A stretch of DNA of 64,000 nucleotides from Actinomycetota bacterium (GCA_014377015.1 JACMQL010000006.1:20581-84580); one strand, 5' to 3'; positions 28,391 through 37,832 are shown, counted from the first letter of the stretch. Notes: generated by a model from the letters alone, not told the origin. Numbers and translations are program-made.

Positions 28391-30018
28391 TGGCGCGCTC
28401 TTTCCACGCACAAAACCTGGTCTTGCGCCAGCGCAACTCCAGCGTCATGTGTAATACAGATGACCATCGCGCCTTGAGCTTGGGCAACGCGAAGAGCCTC
28501 CATGATCTTGCGGGCGCTCTCTGAATCCAAATCAGCGGTGGGTTCATCTGCAATGATCAACGCAGGTTTTCGAAGCAGGGCGCGCGCCACCGCGATGCGG
28601 CGAATTTGACCACCAGAGGCTGAATGCCCCTGCTCCCCGCCACGGCCGATTGCAGTATCCAAGCCTTGCGGCAATTCATCGATGCGCAACCCTGCCTGAA
28701 GTAAAGATGTTTCAATTTCAAAATCACTGATATCTGCAACTAGCAATTGAAATTGATCTCGCACTGTGCCATATGCCAACTGTGGATTTTGCGGAATCCA
28801 TCCCACGTCTTTCTGCCACTCTCGCGCGACTTCGGCTTGCAGCAGTTGATCGCCGTCCGCAGATTTGATCATCACATTTGCACCAAATCTAGTGCCAAGT
28901 AGATGTTGGGAAAAGGTCGTCTTGCCGATTCCAGATTCGCCAGAGATAAAAAGCATCCCGCCGCGCGAAATTGAACCCGCCGCGAAGAATACTTTCTGCC
29001 CGCCCTCCCTTTCGAATATCCAGTCTTGCCATGAAACTCCCGATGTCTCTTTCCTCTCAAATCTCATTGCGCTGTTGCCTGCCGCACTTGGCGCCACTGC
29101 AAACTGCGAAATCTCATTGAGGGCCTGCGTGCCATCTTGCGAGGCATGAAAGAGTGAGGCGGCATTTCTCACGGGAGAATACACATCTGGTGCCAGAATT
29201 AAAATAACTAGGGCGGATTTGAAATCAATCGAGGCCCCAACTAGACGCAAACCAACTGATACCGCGATGACTGCCACTGAGAGCGTTGCAATTAACTCAA
29301 GGGCAAAAGCAGAAAGAAAGGAGATGCGCAGAACTTGCATGGTTTCTACCGTGTACTTCTCGCCCATTTCGGCGATGCGAACGGATTGAGTGGCGTTGCG
29401 GCCGAAGATCTTCAGAGTTGCAAAACCGCGCAAAGAATCTTCGAAATACCGTGACAGCGTCCCAAGACTCTGCCATTTTCGCGCCACCGAATCGGCAGAG
29501 TAGCGTCCTATAAGCGCGCCAAAGAGCGGGATCAAAGGCAGCGTAACAAGGGCAATAACTCCCGAAAGTGCGTCTTTAAAAAAGATAAAGCCGATGACTA
29601 CGAGCGGGACGATGGAGGCGGAAATTACTTGTGGAATAAATCGACCAAGATACACATCCAATGAGTTGAGACCCTTGGTAAGAATTGTGCTGAGTTGAGC
29701 CGACGATACTTCTGAGTAGGTCGCCACGCGCACGGTTACCTGAGAGCGCAATTCCCTCTTCATTTCCAGAGCCTTCACCATGCACCATTTTTCAAAACCC
29801 GGCTGAAAAAGAGCGCGCAAGATCCACAGAGCAGCCAAGTAAGCGAGATAGGTGGGGACGCCGGATGTACGCCCCGTGATTCGAGCGACAACCTCAGCGA
29901 TAAGCAATCCGTTTACCACGACCACAAGAGACCAGATGCAAGCAGCCACAATTGAAGCTACAAATAATCTGCGGCCGCCGCTTAGTGAAAGCAACAGCCG
30001 CAGCTCACTTGATTTCAT
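28387..30018 (-). CDS. cydD: ABC transporter CydD (cytochrome bd assembly)
   Basis: 543 residues, membrane domain plus ABC ATPase. Walker A is GESGIGKTTFSQHLLG, the signature is SASGGQIRRIAVARALL and Walker B is ALIIADEPTADLD. It pairs with CydC. The start overlaps the cydB stop (ATGA) and the stop overlaps the cydC start, so all four cyd genes form one transcription unit. The membrane part has the usual six hydrophobic stretches. Confidence 0.93.
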   Translation of the reverse strand: MKSSELRLLLSLSGGRRLFVASIVAACIWSLVVVVNGLLIAEVVARITGRTSGVPTYLAYLAALWILRALFQPGFEKWCMVKALEMKRELRSQVTVRVATYSEVSSAQLSTILTKGLNSLDVYLGRFIPQVISASIVPLVVIGFIFFKDALSGVIALVTLPLIPLFGALIGRYSADSVARKWQSLGTLSRYFEDSLRGFATLKIFGRNATQSVRIAEMGEKYTVETMQVLRISFLSAFALELIATLSVAVIAVSVGLRLVGASIDFKSALVILILAPDVYSPVRNAASLFHASQDGTQALNEISQFAVAPSAAGNSAMRFERKETSGVSWQDWIFEREGGQKVFFAAGSISRGGMLFISGESGIGKTTFSQHLLGTRFGANVMIKSADGDQLLQAEVAREWQKDVGWIPQNPQLAYGTVRDQFQLLVADISDFEIETSLLQAGLRIDELPQGLDTAIGRGGEQGHSASGGQIRRIAVARALLRKPALIIADEPTADLDSESARKIMEALRVAQAQGAMVICITHDAGVALAQDQVLCVERARQ

Positions 30019-31061
30019 TGACTCAATGTATCGAGAATTCCTCGCTCAGGGTGCTGGATCTGAGAAGCGCTCACGCGCTTTCTAAAGACCCAGTAAGTCC
30101 AACCCTGGTAGACCAACACAAGTGGTGTCATTACTACAGCCACGATGGTCATGACCTTCAAGGTGTAGTCGGTGCTCGATGCATTCGTGATCGTCAGGTC
30201 GAATTGTGACCCTAGCGAACTTGGCATTACACGTGGGTAAAGAGCCACGAACAATCCACTCACGAATGTGGCAATCGCCAAAGAAGAGAAAATAAATGCA
30301 TATCCTTCGCGGACTTTGAAATTTGCAAACATTCCAGCGACCCATAGCAGGGCAGTCAGAATCGAAAGTGTCGCGAATTTCGCATTGCGTTCTGGAAGCA
30401 TGAGATTTGACCACACTAGGAAAATAACCGCGGCCACGGCGGCCACCAAACCAATCTTGATCGCCAGAGCGTGCGCCCTATCGCGAATCTCCCCAGCAGT
30501 CTTAAGTGCAAGGAAGTGCGCACCATGTGTGAGAAATACTGTAAGAGTGACCACTCCACCCAAAAGCGCATATGGATTAAGGAGATTGAAGAAACCTCCT
30601 ACATATTCGATCGAACCGGTGCTGGATTTCTCCAATGGAACACCGCGAACGATGTTTGCAAATGCCACACCCCAGAGAAGTGCAGGAATTGCGCTGCTGA
30701 TGAGGATTGCAATATCCCAACGTTGACGCCATTGGGCTTTCCCATATTTGCTTCGATATTCGAAGGCTACGCCGCGCACAATTAACCCGACCAGGATGAG
30801 GAAAAGTGGCAGGTAGAAACCACTAAATAACGTTGCATACCACTCTGGGAACGCGGCAAAGGTTGCGCCTCCCGCAACTAATACCCAAACTTCATTTCCG
30901 TCCCACACTGGTCCAAGCGTTGTCAGAACGGCGCGCCTATCTGCTTCATTGCGCGAAACAAAAGGTATAAGCATTCCGACTCCGAAGTCGAATCCTTCCA
31001 AGATGAAGTACCCGATCCAAAGAACAGCGATCAGCAGAAACCAGGCTGTTTGAAATGACAT
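30015..31061 (-). CDS. cydB: Cytochrome bd ubiquinol/menaquinol oxidase subunit II
   Basis: 348 residues with about eight or nine transmembrane helices. The N-terminus (WFLLIAVLWIGYFILEGFDFGVGML) and the GPVWDGNEVWVLVAGGATFAAFP block are the CydB signatures. It forms the oxidase heterodimer with CydA and shapes the proton and quinol environment of the hemes. It lies 24 bp after cydA. Confidence 0.96.
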   Translation of the reverse strand: MSFQTAWFLLIAVLWIGYFILEGFDFGVGMLIPFVSRNEADRRAVLTTLGPVWDGNEVWVLVAGGATFAAFPEWYATLFSGFYLPLFLILVGLIVRGVAFEYRSKYGKAQWRQRWDIAILISSAIPALLWGVAFANIVRGVPLEKSSTGSIEYVGGFFNLLNPYALLGGVVTLTVFLTHGAHFLALKTAGEIRDRAHALAIKIGLVAAVAAVIFLVWSNLMLPERNAKFATLSILTALLWVAGMFANFKVREGYAFIFSSLAIATFVSGLFVALYPRVMPSSLGSQFDLTITNASSTDYTLKVMTIVAVVMTPLVLVYQGWTYWVFRKRVSASQIQHPERGILDTLSQ

Positions 31062-31085
31062 TTTCCCGATCCTCTCTTGTGGTCT

Positions 31086-32489
31086 CTAGTACGACATCAC
31101 TAGTGGGCGGTCGTCGGCACCGCCGACAGTTGAAACTTCATGTTCAATCTCTTGTCGTGGTCCGATTTGAATTGTCTTAAGAATGAGTCCGACCTCGATA
31201 AATGCCAACACTCCATACAGAAGAGTGAAAACGATCATCGTAAAGAGGACTGCGCCCGCCGAAACAACGGGGCTAACTCCGTCGGCCGTTTTGATGAGAC
31301 CAAATACCGCCCATGGCTGACGCGCCGTTTCAGTAAAGATCCAACCGAATGAGATCGCGGCTAAAGGAAGGAAGGGCAACGAAATCATTGCTGGACCGAA
31401 CCACTTTCCATGTGGTGTGCCGCCCTTACGCATTTGATACAGAGCTAGGAGCGCGAAAAAGACCCCAATAAATCCGAAGCCCATCATCAAGCGGAACGAC
31501 CAATAAGCCAAAGGAATATTCGGTTTGTAGTTTCCGGGTCCGTACTTCTCTTCGTAACTCTTCTGAAGATCGTTCACACCTTCAACAACGCCTTTGAAAT
31601 TTCCGGTGGAGAGGAAGGAGAGCGCGGAAGGGATGTCAATTTGGAAAACTGAACGAGATCCGTCCAAACTACCAATAGTAAGAAGTGAGAACGGCGCTGA
31701 ATCAGTTGTGTTGTACAACGCTTCTGCAGCCGCCATCTTCATTGGTTGCTGTTCGGTCATGACGCGAGAGGTGAGGTCACCTGAGACGCCGATGAAAATG
31801 AAACTTATGACCATTGTGATCAAGCCCAACTTCATAGTCGGGCGCGCCATCTCAATGTCCTTTTTCTTGATGATCAACCAAGCAGAAACGCCCGCAACAA
31901 AGGCCGCCCCGCTAAATGCGGCTGATGGAATCGTATGGAAGAAGGTGACAAGGGTGGTCTTCTGCGTTAAAACCGCGACTATGTCCGTAAGTTCTGCGCG
32001 ACCTTTTTCAAGGTTCATGGTGTAACCGACTGGATGTTGCATCCAAGAGTTGGCAGCCAAGATGAAGTAAGCCGACAACAACGTGCCAGTGGCGGCAACC
32101 CAAATTGAGGCGAGGTGAAGTTTCTTAGGCAGTCTGTCCCAACCGAAAATCCATAGTCCTAAGAAGGTGCTCTCGAGGAAGAAAGCCAATAGGCCCTCCA
32201 TCGCCAGCGGAGCCCCGAAAATATCTCCGACGAAGCGGGAATAGGAGGACCAGTTCATTCCAAATTGGAATTCCTGAACGATGCCAGTGACCACGCCGAT
32301 GGCAAAATTAATAAGAAATAGGCGACCGAAAAATTTGGTCGCTCTTAGGTACTTCAACTTAGCGGTGCGATACCAAGCACTCTGGAGACCGGCGACAAGA
32401 AAGGCCATGCCGATCGTGATAGGTACGAAGAGGAAGTGATACACAGTTGTGATGGCAAACTGCCACCGCGCAAGATCCAAGGAACTCAT
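31086..32489 (-). CDS. cydA: Cytochrome bd oxidase subunit I
   Basis: 467 residues, nine predicted helices. The proximal heme-ligand His (about H18) is in the first helix (TTVYHFLFVPITIGMAFLVAG). The menaquinol-site motif region reads ARQPW (usually GRQPW). The short Q-loop and length fit the actinobacterial type. It reduces O2 to water with low-potential quinol at high affinity, supporting microaerobic respiration. The 288-bp gap upstream to rpmB has two copies of a direct repeat that may bind a regulator. Confidence 0.96.
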   Translation of the reverse strand: MSSLDLARWQFAITTVYHFLFVPITIGMAFLVAGLQSAWYRTAKLKYLRATKFFGRLFLINFAIGVVTGIVQEFQFGMNWSSYSRFVGDIFGAPLAMEGLLAFFLESTFLGLWIFGWDRLPKKLHLASIWVAATGTLLSAYFILAANSWMQHPVGYTMNLEKGRAELTDIVAVLTQKTTLVTFFHTIPSAAFSGAAFVAGVSAWLIIKKKDIEMARPTMKLGLITMVISFIFIGVSGDLTSRVMTEQQPMKMAAAEALYNTTDSAPFSLLTIGSLDGSRSVFQIDIPSALSFLSTGNFKGVVEGVNDLQKSYEEKYGPGNYKPNIPLAYWSFRLMMGFGFIGVFFALLALYQMRKGGTPHGKWFGPAMISLPFLPLAAISFGWIFTETARQPWAVFGLIKTADGVSPVVSAGAVLFTMIVFTLLYGVLAFIEVGLILKTIQIGPRQEIEHEVSTVGGADDRPLVMSY

Positions 32490-32616
32490 AACTCTCTCCC
32501 TTTAACCGAACTGAAAACGCCAGCCCGTGAACTAGCCCTGCTGCCAATCCATGCCCCAATTCTCACCGCCGCTAACCTTGCAGCGCGAGAGACTGGCTGT
32601 GGCAACTCTCACGCCA

Positions 32617-32665
32617 AGCACTGATCACGCTCAGATATATAAGAGTTAGCACTCATTCACGCTCA
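32617..32665 (-). promoter_or_regulatory. Direct repeats in cydA upstream region
   Basis: AGCACTGATCACGCTCA (32617-32633) and a copy with one insertion and one change, AGCACTCATTCACGCTCA (32648-32665), are about 32 bp apart (three helical turns). They flank a TATATA stretch that could be the cydA -10 region. Two equally oriented sites around a promoter suggest a transcription-factor pair. The rest of the 32490-32777 gap shows no gene. Confidence 0.45.
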
Positions 32666-32777
32666 TATTTCCGATTTATCCTCTCGATTCGCCACTGCGC
32701 CTGTGAAACGCTAACCTTGGCTTCGTTCTCGAGCACGACTTAAGTGTTCATAATTGGTGTGAGTATGAGGAGTAATG

Positions 32778-32963
32778 ATGGCTGCAACATGCGATATCTG
32801 TGGCAAAGGCCCCAGCTTTGGCAACAATGTCTCTCACTCCGAGGTTAAGACTCGTCGCCGTTGGAATCCAAACATCCAGCGCGTGCGTACGCTCATAGGC
32901 GGAACCGCTAAGCGTCAAAATGTCTGCACTTCGTGCTTAAAGGCTGGCAAAGTCTCCCGCTAG
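32778..32963 (+). CDS. rpmB: 50S ribosomal protein bL28
   Basis: 61 residues from the second of two adjacent ATGs (32778), which is 5 nt from the GAGGAG site; the first ATG is too close to it. This is a zinc-type bL28: [17 protein letters not shown] at the N-terminus and [10 protein letters not shown] at the C-terminus give the two Cys pairs. It is the only forward gene between cydA and thiL. Confidence 0.96.
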   Translation: MAATCDICGKGPSFGNNVSHSEVKTRRRWNPNIQRVRTLIGGTAKRQNVCTSCLKAGKVSR

Positions 32964-32989
32964 ATTTTGAGTTCGTCATGAATGACGGA

Positions 32990-33922
32990 CTACCGAAAGT
33001 GTGTAAAACCGCGCGGCTTTCTTTCCAGGCCCGCTATCTCCACACCTTCTCCCGAAATCACTTCGCCCACGCGAATACCTGGCAACTTTTTCCCGGTCCC
33101 CAACATCACGTGATCTTCTCCCCCGGCGCCTACCCAATCCCACGGGTCTGCCTCGAGTTCCGCGGCAAGTTCTGCTAACTCGGCAAAATCCGTCGTGGCT
33201 TCGATCAACGAACGTTGGAACAGCAGTTTCACACCAGATGCGTTTGCGATCTGTGGGGCTTGCGTGAGCAACCCGTCGCTCACATCGCAGAGTGCGTGCG
33301 CAAAACGAAATTCGCGCGACACCGCGTAGTCGAGAGTCGGCGCCCTGAACTGGGCGAGCGCCTTGTGCGCGTGCGCGGCGTTGGCGAGTGAGGTTGGATC
33401 AATTGTGTTGGTGAGAATATGAAATCCTGCGGTAGACCAGCCTGGTAGCGACGAAAGAAAAATTTCATCGCCAACCTGCGCTCCAGAACGCAACACGGGA
33501 GTTCCGACGTGACCCAATGCGGCAATCGAAATCGTCACAACGTTACCGCGTACAACATCACCCCCAACCACAGTTGCATCACACTTGCGCGCCTCTTGAT
33601 CTATCCCGATCGCCAATGACTTAATCCATTCAAGGCTCTCGTTGCCAGTCAGAGCCACAGAGACCACGAGATGATCTGGCAGCGCGCCCATCGCATAAAT
33701 GTCCGCAAGATTGGCTGCGGTAATCTTGCGGCCGATGTCAAATGCGCTCGACCACTCTCGTTTGAAATGCACGCCCTCCACTGCCATATCTGTCGTGATA
33801 ACCGTGCGGTGCCCCGTAGTGACAACGGCTGCATCGTCACCGATTCCGACCAAGACTCGAGAATCGGGGCGGATGAATACGTTGGCAAACTCTGCAATTA
33901 TCTGGCTCTCCGAGATATCCAC
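32990..33922 (-). CDS. thiL: Thiamine-monophosphate kinase
   Basis: 310 residues of the AIR-synthase/ThiL fold. Visible motifs are GIGDDAAVV near residue 26, DMAVEGVHFKREW, AANLADIYAMGA, VGGDVVRG, CDVSDGLL and GGEDH near the C-terminus. It phosphorylates TMP to thiamine diphosphate, the cofactor of the E1 enzyme encoded earlier in the window. It converges on rpmB (27 bp between ends). No TPP riboswitch is visible upstream. Confidence 0.95.
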   Translation of the reverse strand: MDISESQIIAEFANVFIRPDSRVLVGIGDDAAVVTTGHRTVITTDMAVEGVHFKREWSSAFDIGRKITAANLADIYAMGALPDHLVVSVALTGNESLEWIKSLAIGIDQEARKCDATVVGGDVVRGNVVTISIAALGHVGTPVLRSGAQVGDEIFLSSLPGWSTAGFHILTNTIDPTSLANAAHAHKALAQFRAPTLDYAVSREFRFAHALCDVSDGLLTQAPQIANASGVKLLFQRSLIEATTDFAELAELAAELEADPWDWVGAGGEDHVMLGTGKKLPGIRVGEVISGEGVEIAGLERKPRGFTHFR

Positions 33923-34035
33923 CTGCTCAGCCTACGCGCCGAAAACCCCTGCCGCCCATCTCCAAAATGCGATACCGTCGCCATATAACTTTGTACGTGC
34001 GCGCGAACTAAGCGAACTTAGCGAGAGGATTTCCT

Positions 34036-34272
34036 ATGTCAGTACAGGCCTACATCTTGATTCAAACCGAGGTCGGGAAAGCATCGAGTGTTGCACACGC
34101 TGTATCAGCGATCGCGGGAGTTACATTGGCAGAAGGCGTCACCGGCCCCTACGACGTAATCATGCGCGCAGAAGCTCCCAGCATGGAGGAATTTGGTCGT
34201 GTGATCTTGTCCAAAGTGCAAGCAGTTGGTGGAATCACACGCACTTTGACTTGCCCAGTAACCAGCTATTAA
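34036..34272 (+). CDS. Stand-alone Lrp/AsnC ligand-binding (RAM) domain protein
   Basis: 78 residues consisting only of the alpha-beta sandwich ligand-binding domain of Lrp/AsnC regulators. It reads SVQAYILIQTEVGKASSVAHAVSAIAGVTLAEGVTGPYDVIMRAEA. There is no HTH. GAGAGG lies about 9 nt upstream. Such single-domain proteins occur in actinobacteria near ddl/thiL and may bind amino acids or pair with full-length Lrp proteins. Its exact role is unknown. It converges with ddl, ends 3 bp apart. Confidence 0.85.
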   Translation: MSVQAYILIQTEVGKASSVAHAVSAIAGVTLAEGVTGPYDVIMRAEAPSMEEFGRVILSKVQAVGGITRTLTCPVTSY

Positions 34273-34275
34273 TTA

Positions 34276-35352
34276 TTAGTTACCTAATGCGGAGTTGGTG
34301 CGCGTAAGCGCGGTCTTGATTAATTCATGAATTAATTGCGGGTACTCGATTCCGCTCTGAGCCCACAGGCTTGGAAACATTGAGGTCGGAGTGAAGCCTG
34401 GCATCGTATTCAGTTCAATGATCACAACTTGGCCGTTTGGCTTATAGAAAAAATCCACACGGGCTAGGCCAGCACAACCCAGCGAAGTGAAGGCAAGTCC
34501 AGCAAGACGGCGAATCTCTTGGCTCGCTTCATCTGGAATTTCGGCAGGAATCTGGCTGGTTGTTGCGTCGTCCAGATACTTTGCTTCGAAATCGTAAAAT
34601 TCAAATGCCGCAGAAATAATTACCTCGCCTGGTTCGGAAACTTTGATGGCACCATCTACTTCCAGTACCCCACACTCGATTTCGCGTCCTACGACCGCTT
34701 CCTCGATCAGAACTTTCCGGTCGAATCTTTGTGCTGCTTCGATTGCTGCAAGCAGATCTGCCACCACCTTGACCTTAGATGCTCCGCGACTTGATCCTCC
34801 GCGCGCGGGCTTTACAAAAACCGGAAAACTGAGATTAGAAAGTAATACTTCGCATCGTGCGCGGTTGCTATTCCACTGCTCAGTGGTAATCAATATCCCT
34901 TCCGCAACTTTCATCCCGTTGGCAGCAAAGACGGATTTAGCAAATGACTTATCCATGGCGACCGCCGAAGCCAAAACACCACTGCCAACGTAGGGAACGT
35001 TCGCCATTTCGCAGAATCCCTGAATAGTTCCATCTTCACCATATGGGCCGTGCAAAATCGGAAAAATAACATCAAGTCGCAACGGCTGCCCATTTACGGA
35101 GAATCCATGAATGTCTGTATTCACTTGCGGAGCATCTTCTGGCACCGATGGAAGAGTTCCATCAAGAATCTCAAGCGGATAGTTCGCTGGAATCAATACC
35201 CAGCGACCCGAAGTTCGAGTGATTCCGATGAGAATCGGCTCGTAAATATCGCGATTGATTGCACTGAGCATTCCCCCTGCGGACACACATGAGATTTCGT
35301 GCTCCGCGCTGCGCCCACCGCACAAGATACCAACGCGAATCTTCTCGCTCAC
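34276..35352 (-). CDS. ddl: D-alanine--D-alanine ligase
   Basis: 358 residues, ATP-grasp enzyme that makes D-Ala-D-Ala for peptidoglycan. Motifs are ILCGGRSAEHEISCVSAGGM at the N-terminus, HGPYGEDGTIQG, the ATP-binding KPARGGSSRGASKV, and ELNTMPGFTPTSMFP near the C-terminus. The start is GTG 35352, overlapping the gpsA stop (GTGA). Order plsC-gpsA-ddl is conserved in actinobacteria. Confidence 0.96.
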   Translation of the reverse strand: MSEKIRVGILCGGRSAEHEISCVSAGGMLSAINRDIYEPILIGITRTSGRWVLIPANYPLEILDGTLPSVPEDAPQVNTDIHGFSVNGQPLRLDVIFPILHGPYGEDGTIQGFCEMANVPYVGSGVLASAVAMDKSFAKSVFAANGMKVAEGILITTEQWNSNRARCEVLLSNLSFPVFVKPARGGSSRGASKVKVVADLLAAIEAAQRFDRKVLIEEAVVGREIECGVLEVDGAIKVSEPGEVIISAAFEFYDFEAKYLDDATTSQIPAEIPDEASQEIRRLAGLAFTSLGCAGLARVDFFYKPNGQVVIIELNTMPGFTPTSMFPSLWAQSGIEYPQLIHELIKTALTRTNSALGN

Positions 35353-36356
35353 TTGATGAAGTCCTCAGAGGATGTGCTGATTTCCATCAACCTCTCCAGG
35401 GCAAGCAGCGGTGTGATGGCGCCCGCTACTACATCTGCGACGGCTTCAATGACGGGCACTTCAACGCCAACTCGATGCGCCAACTCTACAACCGCTCCTG
35501 CTGAAGCCACGCCTTCTACGGTCTTGGAGAAATGACTCAACGCATACTCCATGCTTCCACCGCGACCGAGCGCCTCTCCGAAAGTTCTATTTCGCGAAAG
35601 CGGGGATGAACATGAGGCTACTAAGTCACCCATGCCTGCCAGCCCCGCAACGCTCAACGGATTGGCACCATGTGCGGCACCGAGGCGTGCGACTTCGTTA
35701 AGGCCGCGAGTAATTAGCATGGCTTGCGTATTCTCGCCTAGCCCCATGCCCACGGCGATACCAACACCAAGGGCAATGACACTTTTTACTGCGCCAGCCA
35801 TTTCGCATCCCAATAGATCCACTGAGCAATACACGCGGTAATAAGGGGTTGTGAAAAGTTCCTGTAAGCGTCTAGCCGTTTTCTCGGTCCGCGCCGCGGC
35901 CACCGCCGCAGCCGGCTGACGAAGTGCGAGTTCACTTGCCAGATTAGGTCCGGTGATGATTGCAATATTCTCTGGATCGATGTCGAGTACATCTTCCACG
36001 ACCTCGCTCATTCGCAGTTGCGTGGCAACTTCGATTCCTTTGAGCGTGCTCACGATTAAGGTATCGTGTGGAATCAGCGGTTGAATTTCTTCAAGTTTGG
36101 CGCGCAGATTCTGCGCAGGAATTGCTAACACGTATATCTTGGAATGATCCAAAGCTTCCCCAATTTGAGTGGTTGCCCGTAGGTGGGAAGGGAGTATCAC
36201 CCCCGGGATATAAGTCTCGTTGCTGTGCGAATTGTTGATCTCTTCTATGACATCGAAATTTCTTCCCCACAACAGCACGTCATTGCCCGCATCTGCCAAG
36301 ACCTGCGCCATCGTGGTGCCCCAAGCACCAGCACCTAACACCGTTACGGCACTCAC
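35349..36356 (-). CDS. gpsA: Glycerol-3-phosphate dehydrogenase [NAD(P)+]
   Basis: 335 residues. The N-terminal Rossmann loop is GAGAWGTTMAQVLADAG. GPNLASELALRQPAAAV and the catalytic-Lys region GCEMAGAVKSVIALGVGIA follow, then GLAGMGDLVASCSSPLSRNR. It makes glycerol-3-phosphate for phospholipids. The GTG start overlaps the plsC stop (GTGA), so this is a coupled lipid-precursor pair. Confidence 0.96.
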   Translation of the reverse strand: MSAVTVLGAGAWGTTMAQVLADAGNDVLLWGRNFDVIEEINNSHSNETYIPGVILPSHLRATTQIGEALDHSKIYVLAIPAQNLRAKLEEIQPLIPHDTLIVSTLKGIEVATQLRMSEVVEDVLDIDPENIAIITGPNLASELALRQPAAAVAAARTEKTARRLQELFTTPYYRVYCSVDLLGCEMAGAVKSVIALGVGIAVGMGLGENTQAMLITRGLNEVARLGAAHGANPLSVAGLAGMGDLVASCSSPLSRNRTFGEALGRGGSMEYALSHFSKTVEGVASAGAVVELAHRVGVEVPVIEAVADVVAGAITPLLALERLMEISTSSEDFIK

Positions 36357-37144
36357 GACCTTCTCCTTTTCAGTGCCTTTTTGTAATTACCTGTTCGAGG
36401 TAATTCAGATGTGTGCGGATCAAAAACCTCAATCGGCGCCCGCTCTCCCCGAATGTCTTCCAGCATTATTGTTAAAGTTTTCATTATGTGGGCCGTCGCC
36501 TCGGCGAGGGCGCCTTGATCATCTTCTTTGCCATACCAAGCAGACATATCAATTGGCTCGCCGGCGCGCATGGTAATTCTGGTGCGTGGCCACAGATGCG
36601 GTTTCTTTGAATACTGCGGCAGGACTTTTTGCGGTCCCCATGCAGCAATCGGGATCACCGGATTCATGGTGATAATCGCCAGGCGGGCGATTCCCGTCTT
36701 CGCCACCATAGGCCACAGGTTCGTGTCGCGGGTCAAAGTTCCCTCAGGATAAATACCGATTAAATGCCCCGCTTCAATTGCCGCAATCGCATGGTCCAGG
36801 GCTTTAGATGCGGTCCCGCTTTCACGATCCACGGGGATCTGTTCTGCGGCAGTGACGATGCGTCCGAGAATCGGAGTCTTAAACACCGAGCTCTTTCCAA
36901 TAAATCTGGGAGCTCTCCCGTTGACAAAAAGATATTCTGCTAGGAAAAGCACATCAAAATACGACATGTGATTGCTTGCAACAATTGCCGGACCGGATTG
37001 CGGAATGTTTGCCTGCCCAGACCAGTCACGTTTGGTAATCAGCCTCAGAATTGGAATCACAATCCCCGCACATATCTTGAAAGCGCGGTTGGTGCCAAGT
37101 GGAAAACCCGTGGGTGATGGGTAGGTTCTTGTGCTCTCCATCAC
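36353..37144 (-). CDS. plsC: 1-acyl-sn-glycerol-3-phosphate acyltransferase
   Basis: 263 residues of the PlsC family. The catalytic HX4D motif is NHMSYFDVLF. The acceptor-binding motif is GIYPEGTLTRD, and IPIAAWGPQKVLP follows. It adds the second acyl chain to lysophosphatidate. A basic C-terminus (YKKALKRRRS) is present. Coupled to gpsA. Confidence 0.93.
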   Translation of the reverse strand: MMESTRTYPSPTGFPLGTNRAFKICAGIVIPILRLITKRDWSGQANIPQSGPAIVASNHMSYFDVLFLAEYLFVNGRAPRFIGKSSVFKTPILGRIVTAAEQIPVDRESGTASKALDHAIAAIEAGHLIGIYPEGTLTRDTNLWPMVAKTGIARLAIITMNPVIPIAAWGPQKVLPQYSKKPHLWPRTRITMRAGEPIDMSAWYGKEDDQGALAEATAHIMKTLTIMLEDIRGERAPIEVFDPHTSELPRTGNYKKALKRRRS

Positions 37145-37196
37145 GCTCCAATCACCTCAATAGCGTACTAGCAGCAACCAGAATTACTAAAGATAA

Positions 37197-37229
37197 AAGC
37201 GGGGCTGACCTGATCGGCCAACCCCGCTT
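37197..37229 (-). terminator. Rho-independent terminator after hup
   Basis: An 8-bp perfect stem AAGCGGGG/CCCCGCTT, extended inwards with a few mismatches around the loop TGATC, is followed on the minus strand by a T-rich run (TTTTATCTTT). It lies 22 bp past the hup stop and before plsC. Confidence 0.85.
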
Positions 37230-37250
37230 CTCGCCCTAATGGGCAACGAT

Positions 37251-37805
37251 CTACTTCTTCTTTGCGGCCTTCTTAACAGCCTTCTTTGGAGCAACCTTCA
37301 CAACAGCCTTCTTTGGAGCAACCTTCACGACAGGCTTCTTTGCAACAGGCTTCTTTGCAACAGGCTTCTTTGCAACAGCCTTTACTACAGCCTTCTTTGC
37401 AACAGCCTTAACTACAGCCTTCACGACAGGCTTCTTTGCAACAGCCTTAACAACAGGCTTTGCAACAGCCTTAACAACAGGCTTTGCAACGACTTTCAGC
37501 GCAGGCTTTGGCGCTGGATCTAGCTTGCGTGCACCAGAGATAACTTCTTTGAGACCCTTTGCTGGCAAGAAACGTGGCTTCTTGCTGGCTTTGATCTGAA
37601 TTGTCTCGCCGGTGAATGGATTACGTCCCTTGCGAGCCTTGCGATCTACCTTCTTAAACTTACCGAAATCATTGATCATGACATCTTCGCCCTTCGCAAG
37701 GCTACGAGTGATGGCATCAAAAACGATGTCTACAGCGTGTGCTGCTTCTTTCTTGCTGTCGTTGAAGTGTGGGGTCAACGAGGCAATGAATTGGGCCTTA
37801 TTCAT
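37251..37805 (-). CDS. hup: Histone-like HU protein with Lys/Ala-rich tail (HupB type)
   Basis: 184 residues from ATG 37805 (AAGGGG about 9 nt upstream). Residues 1-90 are a HU domain (NKAQFIASLTPHFNDSKKEA, GRNPFTGETIQIKASKKPRFLPAKGLKE). The rest is a PAKK/AVVK-type basic repeat tail like those of mycobacterial HupB and eukaryotic histone H1. It bends and compacts DNA. The tail DNA is internally repetitive. Its gene lies before leuD as in mycobacteria. Palindromes upstream suggest tight control. Confidence 0.95.
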   Translation of the reverse strand: MNKAQFIASLTPHFNDSKKEAAHAVDIVFDAITRSLAKGEDVMINDFGKFKKVDRKARKGRNPFTGETIQIKASKKPRFLPAKGLKEVISGARKLDPAPKPALKVVAKPVVKAVAKPVVKAVAKKPVVKAVVKAVAKKAVVKAVAKKPVAKKPVAKKPVVKVAPKKAVVKVAPKKAVKKAAKKK

Positions 37806-37820
37806 CAAATTCCCCTTATA

Positions 37821-37832
37821 TTTACGCGTAAA
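37821..37832. promoter_or_regulatory. Palindrome upstream of hup
   Basis: TTTACGCGTAAA is a perfect 12-bp palindrome 16 bp upstream of the hup start. A further CGTTA/TAACG inverted repeat and a second TTTACGC follow within 40 bp. This clustering suggests an operator or HU self-binding region. Confidence 0.35.

Noticed and set aside
32646..32654. CIRCE-like half-site TTAGCACTC upstream of cydA
   Set aside because: The second half (GAGTGCTAA after 9 bp) is absent; the sequence is part of the direct repeat described for cydA.
33923..34035. TPP riboswitch upstream of thiL
   Set aside because: No thi-box motifs are visible in the 113-bp gap; only short repeats of GCGAACT.
37251..37510. Repeats in the hup tail as a CRISPR-like array
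   Set aside because: Repeats are short, uneven and in frame; they encode the Lys/Ala-rich tail.
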